A DNA stretch of 64,000 nt from Micrasema longulum (GCA_022494885.1 JAGVSM010004013.1:1-64000), one strand, 5' to 3'; positions 22,111 to 33,916 are shown, counted from the stretch's first letter. Numbers and translations are program-made. The notes: generated by a model from the sequence alone, not told the origin.

Positions 22111-22794
22111 TCGCTTAAGAGATCGCATTTCATGCAGTTATTTTTAAGTATGAAATTACAAATATTTACCTTTGCGTATGTAAAAAGCCTACTCGAGGAA
22201 TTGCACCCCGTTGAAGTGGTTTACCAATAGGGGGTAATGGGTAATGAGTAAGACAGTTGCGATAAGTACCTATAATACCCACTTTAAAAGCTTCTTGTTC
22301 GCTTTACAAGCGCAAGTTCGGAGCAAACAACTTGTTTATAGAAGGGACTGGAGGTGCTAAGACTCAAGCAATACCTATTGGAGTTACTGAATCATTGAAA
22401 TCAAACAAAAACAATGAATGAACTCGAGTCTTACCACATTCCCGGTAAAAACAGCCTTTTTTCACGCACTGTGATCGTAAAGCAAATAAAAGTCTTATAT
22501 CAATAAATGAAAATCAAATTCTTCTGTTTTTATGCACCGCTTTATAGAAATAATTGCTGAAAACTGCCCTCTTTAGGGTTAATTACAAACGATAGAAATA
22601 AATAATCAGTTTGTAATTCACCCTGAAGACGGCAGATTCTTGCCGATACTAGTTGGTTATTAAATGAAATTTATAAATAAAATGACACATAAAAAACCAA
22701 GTTATTTTATTTGAATATATTTATTTATTTCTTTCTTTTTTTAAATTATTTTTTGCATAATATACTTATACATATTTAATAACCGGGAATCTAA
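22111..22794. other. No gene seen
   Basis: AT-rich. No coding-like frame. Confidence 0.45.
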
Positions 22795-22950
22795 ATAAAA
22801 CTAGTGAATAGAAAATGAAAACGGAGCGTTCTCTGTTAAGGATAGTCTCCATCTAACATGGCACAGCCTGTTCTAAGATGGAGATTGTTTATCTTTAAAA
22901 GTATAAGTAGTTCTATACTAATAAAACAATAGTAAAAAAAACTAAAACTA
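22795..22950 (+). repeat. Repeat H with conserved hairpin, copy 1
   Basis: Matches the reverse complement of 54540-54690. The hairpin arms tctccatct (22846-22854) and agatggaga (22876-22884) are perfect here. Confidence 0.65.
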
Positions 22951-22959
22951 CTTAATTAT

Positions 22960-23475
22960 AAAAATATAAAGTATATACATGTGCCGAGAATACATGTTGA
23001 TTAAATATAAATAATATAGTATAATATATAATAAAAACAAATAAAAATAATTTAATACATAAGAATATAAATAGTATTAATTAATAATGTTCCACAAAGT
23101 GCTTTAAATATATTTTTTTGAATCTCTTAAACAATGTATCTATCTGATTTTACATACCTAACTGTCCTTTATTTATTATCTTTATTTTTATTTTTGTAAA
23201 ATAAATATACGCACGGTTCGCAACTATTACATACTATATTTATAAAAGGCACTGAAGAAAGTCTTAAAATACCGTTGTTACCCGAATATAATGCGATGAT
23301 TTTTAATCATAGTATTTTCTTTTTTATAATACGGTATTTCAAATCAATTTTATAAATAGATTATGTTTTTGTTAAATTTTGATATTTAATGTGATGCAAA
23401 TATGGTTTTAAGATTTTATGAAAACAATTAATATTTTATTAAATAACTTAATAAGGCCTCATAAATACGCCTGAT
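22960..23475. other. No gene seen
   Basis: Very AT-rich; no open frame with coding character. Confidence 0.5.
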
Positions 23476-23479
23476 GACT

Positions 23480-23690
23480 TATTTATTGTGTATGCAGACA
23501 ATTGGTAGAATTCTATATTACATTTTGTGATGTATTGTACGCGTTTCGTCTTGTTAGGACTTTTTCTATATTCAATATTTAAGTTAGTTTGAAATTTTCC
23601 TAACAAGACGAAACGCCTCACAATATACGCTTTTGTATTTTTTTAAAATAAAGTAGGATTGAAATCCAATAAACGTGTTTTATTTTGGAT
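23480..23690. repeat. Repeat with 19-bp hairpin
   Basis: gcgtttcgtcttgttagga (23541-23559) and tcctaacaagacgaaacgc (23598-23616) are perfect inverted copies. The cctaacaagacgaaacg string resembles the loop sequence of the foldbacks at 14830 and 58640. Confidence 0.65.
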
Positions 23691-23954
23691 ACATTACCAA
23701 ATTTAACGGCTGATGACCTCCACCGAGACGGAAAAAATGATCTTGTTATCTTCAGAAGGGAAATAAGTTAAAGTATTGATGACTTATGACGCTAAATCAC
23801 CAAACGATGAGTTTAGTTACCCTTAGTTAATCTTTAGAATGATATGACTATTAGACTCTTCTTCCTTTCGTAGTTTAACTTCCCTTACTAAACGTAGAAG
23901 CATTTCTGATCTGTCTTTCCTCTTCAAAATTTTAAACAATTTAAATTAATTAAT

Positions 23955-24286
23955 TATGGATAACTTATCTAGCGCCATTTTCGTAATAAAATACCTCAAG
24001 GGCGCTTTACATGGTGATTCTATTGTTAAGTTAATTTAATTGAAGCTTTTAAATTTGTAATTTAATTAAAATAATTTATTTTGTTGTCACGTGCTACGGA
24101 TTTATTCAAATGATTTAGAGAACAAGTAGGTTTTAAGTTTTTTCCGAAACATCACTTCACTTTCACAGCCTCGCACCTCTGCTGGGAGAGCATTCCATGC
24201 CATAGGGCCTGCGACCGCAAATGCGCGTTCACCAAATTTAGTGCGATGTTTGCGTAGAGGTATAATAATTTTATACCTCTACGCAA
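23955..24286 (-). mobile_element. L2-group LINE 3' end, 5'-truncated with snap-back
   Basis: Minus strand: FAVAGPMAWNALPAEVRGC-type coding remnant (24160-24245), then the 3' UTR and the terminal gcgcccttgaggt motif near 24000. The 5' end carries a 16-bp perfect inverted repeat (24250-24265 / 24271-24286) made of its own sequence. Confidence 0.8.
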
Positions 24287-24289
24287 CAA

Positions 24290-26165
24290 ATAATTTGATC
24301 GATAGTTTATATCTCTTGGAGCGTACTTCAATCAATTGTCCCGTAAAGTCAACACAAGTTCATTTTTTTTATAATTTATTGCCCAAAAAAAATTATGTTC
24401 AAAACTCGTTACTACTCGATATTTTTAATACAACATTTTGTGACTTCAAAAAAAAAACTTTTTGAAACACTGTAAAATAAAACATCTGTCAGTGTGTAAT
24501 AAGTTAATGTTCCTTTAATTATGTTTATTTTATTATAATATCAAAATTTTGAATTGGTCAACTATATTATGAAAATTCCCCTCTTCCACTCCTCCACTCT
24601 ATTTCCTCATCTTCTTCAGAGCTCTTTTTTTTTTTCTCATGTCTTATATAATATATTATTTTTCTCTTTAATGTGTAACATGTTTTCTCATTTTATGTGT
24701 GAAAAACTTTAACTGGATGTAGGTACTATTTTTTTATATTTTGTATGCTTATATAACAGCTGTTGTTTTTCCTTAATAAATAAAAATAAAAATAAAATAA
24801 AATAAAATATGTCCCAAATTTGTAGAGTTCAGATTTTAACTAACCGATAGTTGATTTGAACTCAGTTCATTTGATATGCCAAATAAAATAAAATGTTGCT
24901 TAATAATTTATGAATGTCAGAAATCGTTAAATATACGATCATAGTTATTGATTAAACGTACATAATTACTTTTTTATGCTTCAAAAATGATTCTGATGTT
25001 GGGTAGCGTTTTTCTATTGTTCTGTCCATATCACAATTTACGACTGTTTGTCTCGATGTTTGTCTAAACTCAATGTCCTAGTTTAATGTGTGTGTTCGCG
25101 TTAGCTTTACGGCATGTTTGTATTTTAGATTCCATTCAACAAGACGCTCTAAATCTTAAACCACACTCGAGTGTTAAACCCACGGACTTAGGGAGGTATA
25201 AAGCGTCGGGTTTGAAGTTCCTTATTTCAACTAGTTTTTTGTTTGCACAAGAATGAAGAGATAAGACTGCTCTCCATAGTTTATTTTTTGTTAAAACAGG
25301 CATATAACAAAAGAATATACGAGTTGTCTGCGGTATGTAGCATGCGGATGATTTATTTTACAATACGTTCGGAAGTTATTTTAATCTCGGATGCTAAAGA
25401 CATAACTTTATTTAAAAATAAATAAAACGGGAAACAACGTCATGACAAGAGAGAAAAAATATTTTTATCAATACAATTATTATTTCTGTCAGAGGTCTAT
25501 CCGGCCCATCTGCCGTATCTTCTGTTACACACGCATAATGCAGTAAGTCAATTTTTGTTCGATTTCTTCCAGTATCTTCCCGTATTAACTTTTATCTGCT
25601 GCTTTGGGGCGTTTGCAAACTTCGTGTTTTGTCGACGTTAAGATTAGATGTTAATGTTTAAAACAAGAATCGAAAATTCCTTAAGTTATTAAAATTTCTT
25701 ACGATATGTGTTGACCCTTATTACTAACGTACTCATGCAGGTATCCCCGACTTGCTCGCAATTGCGAGTAAGTCCATACATAAAAGAGGTATTCAAAACA
25801 TTACCCTTAAAAAAGTAACTCTACTCTCAAATATAGCGGCTAACTCGAATATAGTGACATTTAAATGAACGTTTGTTTTTGTGATAAAGTATAAGCGTGC
25901 AAACAATAAATATTTTGGAGATAATTTTAATAACTACTGTAGTAATTTGAAGAATCTTACCTTCAGTATAGACCAATTTAATTTAATAAGGGTTTACCTA
26001 GAAAAAACATTGAATGTTTATTTTTTTTAAACTAGCTAAAACCAGCAATGCTTTGCTATAGCTAGATTCGAGTATATACTCAAATCTACCAAGAGCAAGG
26101 TTTGCAATAGTTTGAGAAACCCTCTAAAATTATGACACTTAACTCATGCCCAAACGCTCAGTCCT
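24290..26165. other. No gene seen
   Basis: An A-rich tail-like microsatellite is at 24778-24807. A perfect 14-bp palindrome (ctcgcaattgcgag) is at 25755-25768. No supported gene. Confidence 0.45.
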
Positions 26166-26174
26166 GCTCTACGC

Positions 26175-26260
26175 GTATTAGTAATTGTTAAGCGCCTTTG
26201 AGGTGATTTTTCACAAAAATTGCTCTTTATAAATCAGCCAAACTTATTATTATTAGTCGT
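26175..26260 (+). repeat. L2 3' tail fragment
   Basis: agcgcctttgaggtgatttt and ctttataaatcagcc. The second hairpin arm is mutated (tgctct). Confidence 0.6.
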
Positions 26261-26469
26261 TTTTTAATCGTCAGCCGGGTTTCGATGTGAGCTTAACATT
26301 TAATTCAAAACCAAAATGCTTGATTGTGTCGTAAAAGCGTGTAAAAACTTTTTAAACAAACGTAAAAAGGTGGTGTAACTTTAAATTGATAAGTAGGTTG
26401 CTAGTTACTTATTTATTATTAAAATGCAGAACTTAAAATAGTTCGTTTTCAAATATAGATTTCATTTTA

Positions 26470-26800
26470 CAAATGTTTAACTCTGCTCTTCTACCAACAG
26501 GGGGCACTGTATGTAGGATAGCGATATTCAAAAATGCATTAAACCAAAAAAAGGGACAAATTAAACCCTTATTTAGAAAAAAGGTGGAGTTACAAAATCA
26601 AATTTTATATATGACAGTAAAACAATATGGCACTGTAAAAACGTATATGAAGAAAAAAAATCAAATTGAAGAACACTAAACAACTTACAAATTAAAGAGA
26701 TGTATTTACAATGTTATTAGAACACACATAAGAATATGCCCTACATTCAACAAACAGAAATCCATGGATAATGTGATGATTGAAATAAAAATAAACTTGA
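26470..26800 (+). pseudogene. CR1/Jockey-group LINE C-terminal remnant (family K)
   Basis: PLFRKKVELQNQILYMTVKQ and a Lys-rich end before taa (near 26677) match the minus-strand frame at 59310-59530 and the tail at 60010-60180. The 3' UTR shares ttattagaacacacata with 59265-59290, and an A-rich tail ends near 26800. Confidence 0.6.
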
Positions 26801-26854
26801 TTCATGCAACTTTGCGGGGATCTAATCCCGTCAAGTAAAATGAACATGTTACTC

Positions 26855-27107
26855 TTACAATGTTGTCACGTGTCCGTTAATGGTCTCAATATGGCGCTGG
26901 ATCTCATATCTCTGCATTTCCATCTCACCCAAGCTGGGGGCATTCCTCGACTTCCGATTTGATTTATTTAACATTGTTCGCGAACGTTTATACATCTTAG
27001 TACGAGTCATTTGCATGCCTCGCTTCCTTCTCTGATCGACCGAAGCAAGAACAATCCTATCTTTGCTCCAATCAACTTCTGCAGTTCGGTAATCGTACGC
27101 GAGTACT
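26855..27107 (-). other. Unrecognised coding-like frame, possible terminal exon
   Basis: The minus strand is open for about 85 codons and ends at taa (26855-26857). Segments: LAYDYRTAEVDWSKDRIVLA, SVDQRRKRGMQMTRTKMYK, SRNAPSLGEMEMQRYEIQRH, ending VTTL. The composition is protein-like (few Asn/Lys-rich runs, balanced acidic and basic residues) and GC is higher than nearby DNA. Just upstream, a pyrimidine tract (ttttttcttct) precedes an AG near 27108, as for a splice acceptor. No family recognised. Alternative: an element fragment. Confidence 0.35.
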
Positions 27108-27459
27108 AACCGCGATATTGCCAGAAGAAAAAAACATCAAAAATGTTTTTACAGCCGCTCATTTTATTGTCCATTGTAAAATAAAAGAGCAGATTAATTT
27201 TCCGATAGGTACCTACCCAATTTATACCCCATAATGATATAGTTGTTAATCGTACATTTATAAGTATCGCCGTTTTAATTTTTTTACTTTATCTTTTACG
27301 TTGATAGAAACATTATTATTTCAATAATTCATGAAGATAAATGCGCATGCGTACCTTTTATTTACAACGCATACGCCACAAGCATAAACTAAATTTGCAT
27401 AAATCCCAAATGCATAGATAATGTTTATTTATTTATTCATACAAATACACATATAAATA

Positions 27460-27950
27460 ACACTGGCTACGTTTTCCACAGAGGGTGGAATACAAACTCT
27501 GTTAGCTTATGTATAAATCACTGCACAACTCTGCTCCGGAATATCTAAGGGAACTGTGCATTCCAGATGAACTAGGTGACAGGCGTCTTAAAACTTAGGT
27601 CAGCTACGTCTACGGCGAGACAAAAAGTCATTATACCTCTACGCAAACAGCGCACTAAATTTAGTGGACGCACATTTGTGGTCGCAGGCCCTATGGCATG
27701 GAATGTTCTCCCAGCAGAGGTGCGAGGCTGTGCAAGTGAAGTAATGTTTCGGAAAAAACTTAAAACCCACCTGTTCTCTAAATCATTCGAATAAGTCCGT
27801 AGAATGTGATAACAAAATAAATTGTTATGATTAAATTTCAAATTTAAAAGCCTTAATTAAATTTATTTGTGTATAGAATCACTATGTAAAGCGCCCTTGA
27901 GGTATTATATTACGAAAATGGCGCTACATAAGTTATCCACAATAAAAATG
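27460..27950 (+). pseudogene. L2-group LINE C-terminal tail and 3' UTR
   Basis: Coding from about 27472 to 27794: NSAPEYLRELCIPDELGDRR, then a +1 insertion (cttaaaactt) and LRSATSTARQKVIIPLRKQR, FVVAGPMAWNVLPAEVRGC, ending KTHLFSKSFE. One extra stop (tag near 27504). The 3' end has gcgcccttgaggtatta and ggcgctacataagttatcc. SINE-B begins directly after it. Confidence 0.85.
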
Positions 27951-27954
27951 ATAA

Positions 27955-28150
27955 TACACAAAAAACGTATCCCCAAGTCCATGAGGCCAATGGCCTCGGA
28001 CTCACGGACCGAAGGTCCGTGGTTCGAATCCCACTCTACCCCAACTTGATTCCATTTTCTAATACTGAGTTATTTACAACTCGTTGAAAATGCCCCTCAA
28101 AATTAAATATTTGGGTAATTCATAAGAACGCAAATATTTCTTTTTTCAAA
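27955..28150 (+). mobile_element. tRNA-derived SINE (SINE-B), copy 2
   Basis: B box ggttcgaatccc near 28021; a strong hairpin cacggacc-gaa-ggtccgtg just before it; body gagttatttacaactcgttg and atttgggtaattcataagaa. The tail is A/T-rich. Confidence 0.8.
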
Positions 28151-28734
28151 AAAAAATAATAAAATATTTTAAATAAATCACGTACTCCGATGATTAAAAT
28201 ACCCGTTACAGATGATCGAAGTTGCGCAGTACAACAAACATGGCACCGACAGTGAAATATCGAAACGGATGAATAATGCATTAAAATCATTAATTTCAAG
28301 ACGTCCACAAATCAAAGATTGATTGAGGACCTTCCAGGATGCATTAGATCCTCCAAAATTAGGCTGGTTCATAAATATTTCATTCCGTCCATTAGGCAAG
28401 ACTGACATGCCTCGACCCGTGAACCTTTTGACCACACTCCCTGCTAACTACGCTGGACGCAGGATGACAGATATGGTGGGGTGCCGCAAGGGTTGTTGCT
28501 GGTACCATTACAATTTCCTTCTCTTTAGTTTTCACATTCCTAAAATTTTCTTCCATTACTAAATTTGATTTTTATTTATTTTCGAAAACATTTGTACATA
28601 AAATAATCATTTAAAGATACTACAGCTCAAAAATACTTAGTTTAGAAAATCTATGAAATTGTAGGTGTAGACTTATTTTTTTTATTCAATTTTTATTCCT
28701 TAAATAATGTTATCTAAATATTTTGAAGATATTT
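28151..28734. other. No gene recognised
   Basis: 28190-28480 has moderately higher GC and partly open frames on both strands, including HGTDSEISKRMNNALKSL on the plus strand, which vaguely resembles the region after the RT palm in LINEs. It is too weak to call. Confidence 0.3.
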
Positions 28735-29487
28735 ATTTATTTATTTTTTTATTTATTTTACATAAACAGTATAAATTGCCTTTAACATAAATTGAACATA
28801 AATATGAGAAAAAAAAATACATATATAAAAACATAACAAAAAATTATAAAATTGCATAACTATAACAATAGTAACAAGCAGGTAAATACATATAAGCAAC
28901 CAAAAATATTAACGAAATAAATACATAAATATGAAAAAACAAAAATGGGAAAAACATTTTTAAATATAAAGAAAAGTTTAAAAATAATATTGCGAGAGAA
29001 AAAATAAATCAGACTCGTTTTATAACTATCAAGTCCAGAACCAAATATATCAGCCTTGTCCTCATACTGATTGCCATATCTATGGAGCCTAGGGATAGGC
29101 GAGTGCATGTGATAGTTGGTTCTAGAACTTGCAGAACAGAAAGGAGATCTGTGGCGGGTATGTCGACCAGGTACACGGAAACACACCAACTCCAGCAAAT
29201 CTGGCCAGTCAATTAATGAATTGATCACCTTAAAAAGTAATATTAGGTCAGTTAGGATTCTTCTATCAAAGAGTCTTAAAAGATTTGCTGAAGACAACAA
29301 TTGATTATAATTAAATAAAGCAGATGGAATATGAAGTTTAAAATTAATATATTTTGGAAATTTCTTCTGGATGCGCTCGAGTGAATCAGAATGTACACGA
29401 TAATGGGGCGACCAGACTGGAGAAATATATTCTAAACGACTTCTAACCAGGGAGCAATAAATATCATATTTATATGAACTTACTTAT
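28735..29487 (-). pseudogene. Jockey-group LINE C-terminal part, long open frame
   Basis: The minus strand is open without a stop from about 29487 to 28860, near 209 codons. Blocks: YDIYCSLVRSRLEYISPVW, SDSLERIQKKFPKYINF, NLLRLFDRRILTDLILLFK, VINSLIDWPDLLELVCFRVP, FCSASSRTNYHMHSPIPR, then GNQYEDKADIF. Low-complexity hydrophobic residues at the end are probably 3' UTR read-through. The 3' UTR runs to a T-rich stretch near 28735 (the A-rich tail on the other strand). It lacks the RT palm. Confidence 0.8.
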
Positions 29488-29574
29488 TAGAATGTTATTA
29501 CTCTTATTGTAATTCTAATATTTAAAAAAATATGAACAATATTTTAGAGATAAACAGAAACAACCTCCCTCACA

Positions 29575-29790
29575 AATTCATCATCACGTTCCCATTCGCA
29601 CCCAGCGGTCCATAGTGCACTAAATGCAGCATGTCTTGACTACTTGTAACAGATTCCGGTCCAAGGACAATAAAATACTGCAGTCAACTATCTTTAACAC
29701 CAATATTTCACACAACCACCTACCAGGAATCGAACCCGGGATTTCAAGCACGGTAGACGTACGTCCCAACCGCTACATACGGATTGAATA
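29575..29790 (-). mobile_element. tRNA-derived SINE (SINE-C), diverged copy
   Basis: Minus strand: B-box-like gggttcgattcc near 29735 and a 3' end with the catcatc tail at 29578. The body is strongly diverged. Confidence 0.6.
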
Positions 29791-29975
29791 TTTTATCTGA
29801 GAGTAGCGATCGAGTCGAAAGCACCCGTTCAGGGTTCTGGTTATATTTCATACACAGAAGTGTATTCTTGATTCGTCTGGACACAATAATAATTCATTAG
29901 CAAAGTTAGCAGCATACCTAATCGTTAATTTCACACAATTTCTCATGCGAATGATGAATAAATACGGCATTTACA

Positions 29976-30065
29976 AGTTGATGAAAGCTTGATATTAATT
30001 TAATATCACCTTTGCCACGAAGTTGATGAAAGCTTGATATTAATTTAATATCACCTTTGCCACGA
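29976..30065 (+). repeat. Exact 45-bp tandem duplication
   Basis: 29976-30020 and 30021-30065 are identical. Each unit contains the near-perfect palindrome gatattaatttaatatc. Confidence 0.95.
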
Positions 30066-30279
30066 GACATCAACACATCACACGTATGTATGTATATATA
30101 CAGGTTCTATGGAGTCACAGATAGTTATAAAATCGCTGCTTTTTCTAAACATGTTTAGAAAAGATTATACATAATTAGTAGGCGTCATATTTTCTTCTCA
30201 TTAATAATAAATTATAGCCACATACGAGAATATGTTGGCAACGTTTTAGTTGTTAATCTCCTATATTCATACGTTTTTT

Positions 30280-30780
30280 TTACGAATTAAACAGTAGCGG
30301 AGAGTAAAACGTTCTTTTCATTTCAAATGTTCTTTTTTTACAATCAAATGGATTAATAAGGGGAAAGTTTAAATTATATTCACTAACAAAACGTATAAGT
30401 GGAGAGTTCTGGGCATAGTTCGTACGAACTGCTGGCAGATGAAATAGAGAGCTCGACGTGTGACGGGTGCGGTAGCCGGGGACATTTAATGATAACTCCG
30501 ACAAAAGAGCCGGACTATCAAGGCGTCAACTAAGTATGTCATGAAGCACCCCCATGTCCAACAGTAGACGGCGATCTTCTAAAGTAAGCAAGTGGTGTTT
30601 TTTGCAGGAAGACATATAATTGAGATCGGTATACCTGCATCTCCAGTTAAGATATCTAAGAAATGTCCATTTTGCAATGTGACTTCGTTGGAGATTAAAA
30701 TGTACAAAGAAAATTTGATACATTAACATTATTTTGTGTACAATACATACAAATCTTTTTAATACGATAGTAATGATGAA
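30280..30780 (-). pseudogene. Jockey-group LINE C-terminal part, one in-frame stop
   Basis: Minus strand reads FNLQRSHIAKWTFLRYLNW, LTLEDRRLLLDMGVLHDILS, a tga (near 30525), then LDSPALLSELSLNVPGYRTR, SLFHLPAVRTNYAQNSPLIR and a Lys-rich end. Only the single tga interrupts the frame. It is joined directly to the Penelope-like repeat at 30785. Confidence 0.75.
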
Positions 30781-30784
30781 ATAA

Positions 30785-31300
30785 CTTATGTTTACATATA
30801 AGTTATTAATTTTAAAAAGACCCGGTACATTCCACTTATTTATTGGACCAATTAGCGCTTTCACTCTCTAATGAGCATCTTCAGACTGGTGAATATTATA
30901 CAGTGTAAGAATAATTTATATAAAACTAAATATTATCTAAAGTGTGGGTACATTTAAAAATAAGTTGAAAAATATACAATACGCAATATTTCAATGGAAC
31001 AGAGTGAGACAAATTATTAAAACGTGTGTTGGCGGTGTACTTTAAGAGAAGATTATATTATATGAAAAACATTTATTGTTTTATTACAATGTATAGGGTC
31101 CAACTAAGGGGGCTAATAAGGGTGAGCTTTTGAATTCTTTATGCTGATTTATTAAAATTCTATCGCTATTATTTTTTATCCTATTTATTTCTAAAATTTC
31201 TAATCTATCTAACGTTTGACCTTTATGTCCTACGTGTATAACATTACATGTAGTACTTATGTGTAAATATATATTCCATCAAGAATTGTCAATAAATAAT
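30785..31300 (-). mobile_element. Penelope-like-looking repeat with hammerhead-like hairpin, copy 2
   Basis: Aligns with 5495-5960 along its length (ggaccaatt, gcatcttcagactg, gggggctaataagggtgagc). Hairpin on the minus strand near 30856-30884: CTGAAGA, CTC/GAG stem, GAAA. Confidence 0.5.
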
Positions 31301-31309
31301 TTAAATAAA

Positions 31310-32305
31310 GTAATACGATTGAGTTTTTCCCCCGTTTTAGCATATTTATATGTTTAATTATTACAATATAATTCTAATAATTGTTTTAAATGTTTTTGGG
31401 TTGCAACTCAGAATAAAAGAAAAAAAACTTTTCTTTATTTAGGCATATTAACATTTAAATGGACTTTGGTTTGTATGCATAATCTTAAACCAACCACAAG
31501 AGCGTGCCTCTTTTCGTATTTCGATTAGTTTTTTTCAATGTTATTTTTATTTAAATGTGTAACATTTTTGTAAAAACTGTGTTTGTCATATGGGTAAGAA
31601 ATACTTATTTCAAGTTTAAATGATTGCGATATAATATATAGAGAAGGCACTCCATACATATCCGAGCTAAAAAGTCGTCCCCAAAGAAAAGGGAATGACC
31701 AGCAGAGGGAGCAAATGTCGCACGTCATATCACGTCCACTTTGGCAAGCAAAACACGTAATACAATAAAAAGTTCTAACTGTTTACATCGGTCAACTGTA
31801 AGTTCTATTCAGTATGTCGCTCCCTTCCGCATACGCATCACTATTACTTATCGTTTTAATATACGCCCGACTAACTGAGCAGGACATAGACAGGATATAG
31901 CTGGTAACATATTAATAAAATGTTTTTATCATTAAAATAGCCATTTTAAACAAGTATTGATTAAGATAACATTACTTGCCGGTGAAAGGTTATACCATCG
32001 CTTTTCCAGATTGATCTGTGCAGTATCTTAGCGTACATATAGGCATTTTAGTAATTACGAGGAGACAAAAGTTCAAAAGTAGCCGGCGAACGCTCGCAAA
32101 AGACATAAGTCCGTTCTATCAAACTTATGCCAAATGGCCGCAAGTTGAGGGACCATATTTCAAACGCTCACGCTTACTCTAGTTATATACCTCAATGGTT
32201 TAAAGCCTCTTAGGAAAGTAATATAGAAATATAATCACATGAAGTTTTGGTTTAAATGATCACTTTACACACAGCATAACATTAATTAAACATTTTAACA
32301 TACAT
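31310..32305. other. No gene seen
   Basis: 32200-32300 has faint family M resemblance (ggtttaaatgatcactttac). Nothing else supported. Confidence 0.4.
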
Positions 32306-32309
32306 ACAG

Positions 32310-32515
32310 GGTGCATTTTTGTTCCAGACCGATGTTGTCTGGCCGCCATTTTGTTTTAGCTGTCATTTGTCGGCTAATATTTGACAATTGTGGGGACAGG
32401 TCGAAAACAATTTAGTATGGAGCATCTATCGCTGCAACAGCGCGCTGAAATCGGCCATAACAAACGCGATCTGTACGCCTCTGCTAAATATGAAATATCT
32501 TAAACGATTAATCAT
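32310..32515 (+). pseudogene. mariner-type transposon 5' remnant
   Basis: Begins acagggtgcatttttg, continues through ttttagctgtcatttgtcgg to an ATG at 32417 that reads MEHLSLQQRAEIGHNKRD before a stop. The M-E-H-L-S-x-x-Q-R start recalls N-terminal helix-turn-helix regions of some insect mariner-like transposases. The rest is deleted. Confidence 0.45.
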
Positions 32516-32903
32516 CGCCCGTGTCTTAATTTGAGCACAATGAATCAAATTATCAAATCAATATATATAATGCTTTTATTTTATCCGGCGGAGAATGATG
32601 TATCGATTTTGAGATAAAATCTTCGATTATATCAGTGTGCTCACGAGGTGGGCTTCTTACATCTTCTCAGTACCGTTACATCTATTGATTCCTTCATAGT
32701 AATGTAATATAATACAATAATACTGAATCTCAGCCAGCACGCTTTGATCTTCCGTCTTACGGTATTCAAAATATGTACACTTACAACAAATATACACTGA
32801 AATGTTATCGGCGTTAGTGGAATCGTGTTTCTGCGTATCTTTAATCGATTTAGGAGTAGGTACTCACGCAATTAAATTTAAATAAAAAAATACGTATTTT
32901 ACC

Positions 32904-33310
32904 AAAATAAAATTACAAATTTACAAAGAAAAATAAATGAATTTGAGATTTATAAGTCACCCAGATACCAAAATAATATCTAAATTTCTTAATTCCACAC
33001 AAGTAATGGTCAAAATAGTTTTGTTTTCAAAGGAATAAAAAATTACAATAATCTCCCCAAATAACAAAAAAGTATTCAAACTATTATATCAGTTAATAAT
33101 TTCAAAGTAAATTTAAAGATTTTTTTTGAACCCGAGTAAAAAAAGCGTTTTATTTTAATTAGTATTAGGTTTTCTTTTTATTTCGTAATTTTTTTTTCTC
33201 ATGAATTTTCGAGATTATATAACTTCAAATTACTAAATAAATATAACAGCGTAAGTCACTCTCCAAGAACAAGAGCTAGTCTCTTTTTTGGAAAAAAACA
33301 GCCATAAAAT
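32904..33310. repeat. Dispersed repeat Y, copy 2
   Basis: See 13970-14400. 33240-33300 contains ctctccaagaacaagagct, the inverted counterpart of the 14100-14150 hairpin region. Confidence 0.55.
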
Positions 33311-33435
33311 TAAAAAATCATAAAAGTGGATTGTATAGAAAAAAAAAAACATCAATTATGTAATAATATCAATAAATAAAAAAAATACTAAAAAAGAGAA
33401 CATATATAAGCCGTTATATTAGGACAACATATCAA

Positions 33436-33515
33436 ACCAGTAGCTCAATCAGAAATAACTATCGACGTGCTTAAAAACATGCTAGGCATTTGAGCGATCA
33501 CAATGAACAATAATG
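33436..33515 (+). repeat. Inverted flank of the Tc1 region, left
   Basis: ccagtagctcaatcag and actatcgacgtgc are the reverse complement of 35671-35707 (about 34 bp, two mismatches). gcgatcacaatgaac pairs with cattgtgatcgcg at 35612. Confidence 0.65.
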
Positions 33516-33885
33516 AACATGCTTTATTTATCCCAGTCATAAGTCAACGCGTGTGTAATCTCTAAGTCAACGCTTGTGTCGGTTTGTTTTTTGTTTTTCT
33601 TGTAAATAAATACAGTTCACTCGCAAAAATCCGGCGTTTACCATAAAAAAGAATACAGTACACCTATTGAATTTGCAAAATAGAAAGGAGTATCTAATAC
33701 GAAAAAGTGAAAATTAAATTACAATTACTATGGCGACTGTTTTTATTGACATTTGGCTTGCCAACCGCTGGCTAAATGCAATAAGTAGCATGATAAATAA
33801 TAAATAAATAAAAATGGCAGTTTTGGAATATTTTCCATGTTTACACCGGTGAAATTCAAATATGTGATGGCGCAGCAGGATTATA

Positions 33886-33916
33886 CACCGCAAGACAAAT
33901 AAATTTACGAGTTCTC
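33886..33916 (+). repeat. Tc1-like terminal inverted repeat, left
   Basis: caccgcaagacaaat then aatttacgagtt. Preceded by TA at 33884-33885. Confidence 0.93.

Noticed and set aside
28178..28435. Host exon or RT fragment
   Set aside because: Open on both strands and only vaguely similar to LINE sequence; not enough for a call.
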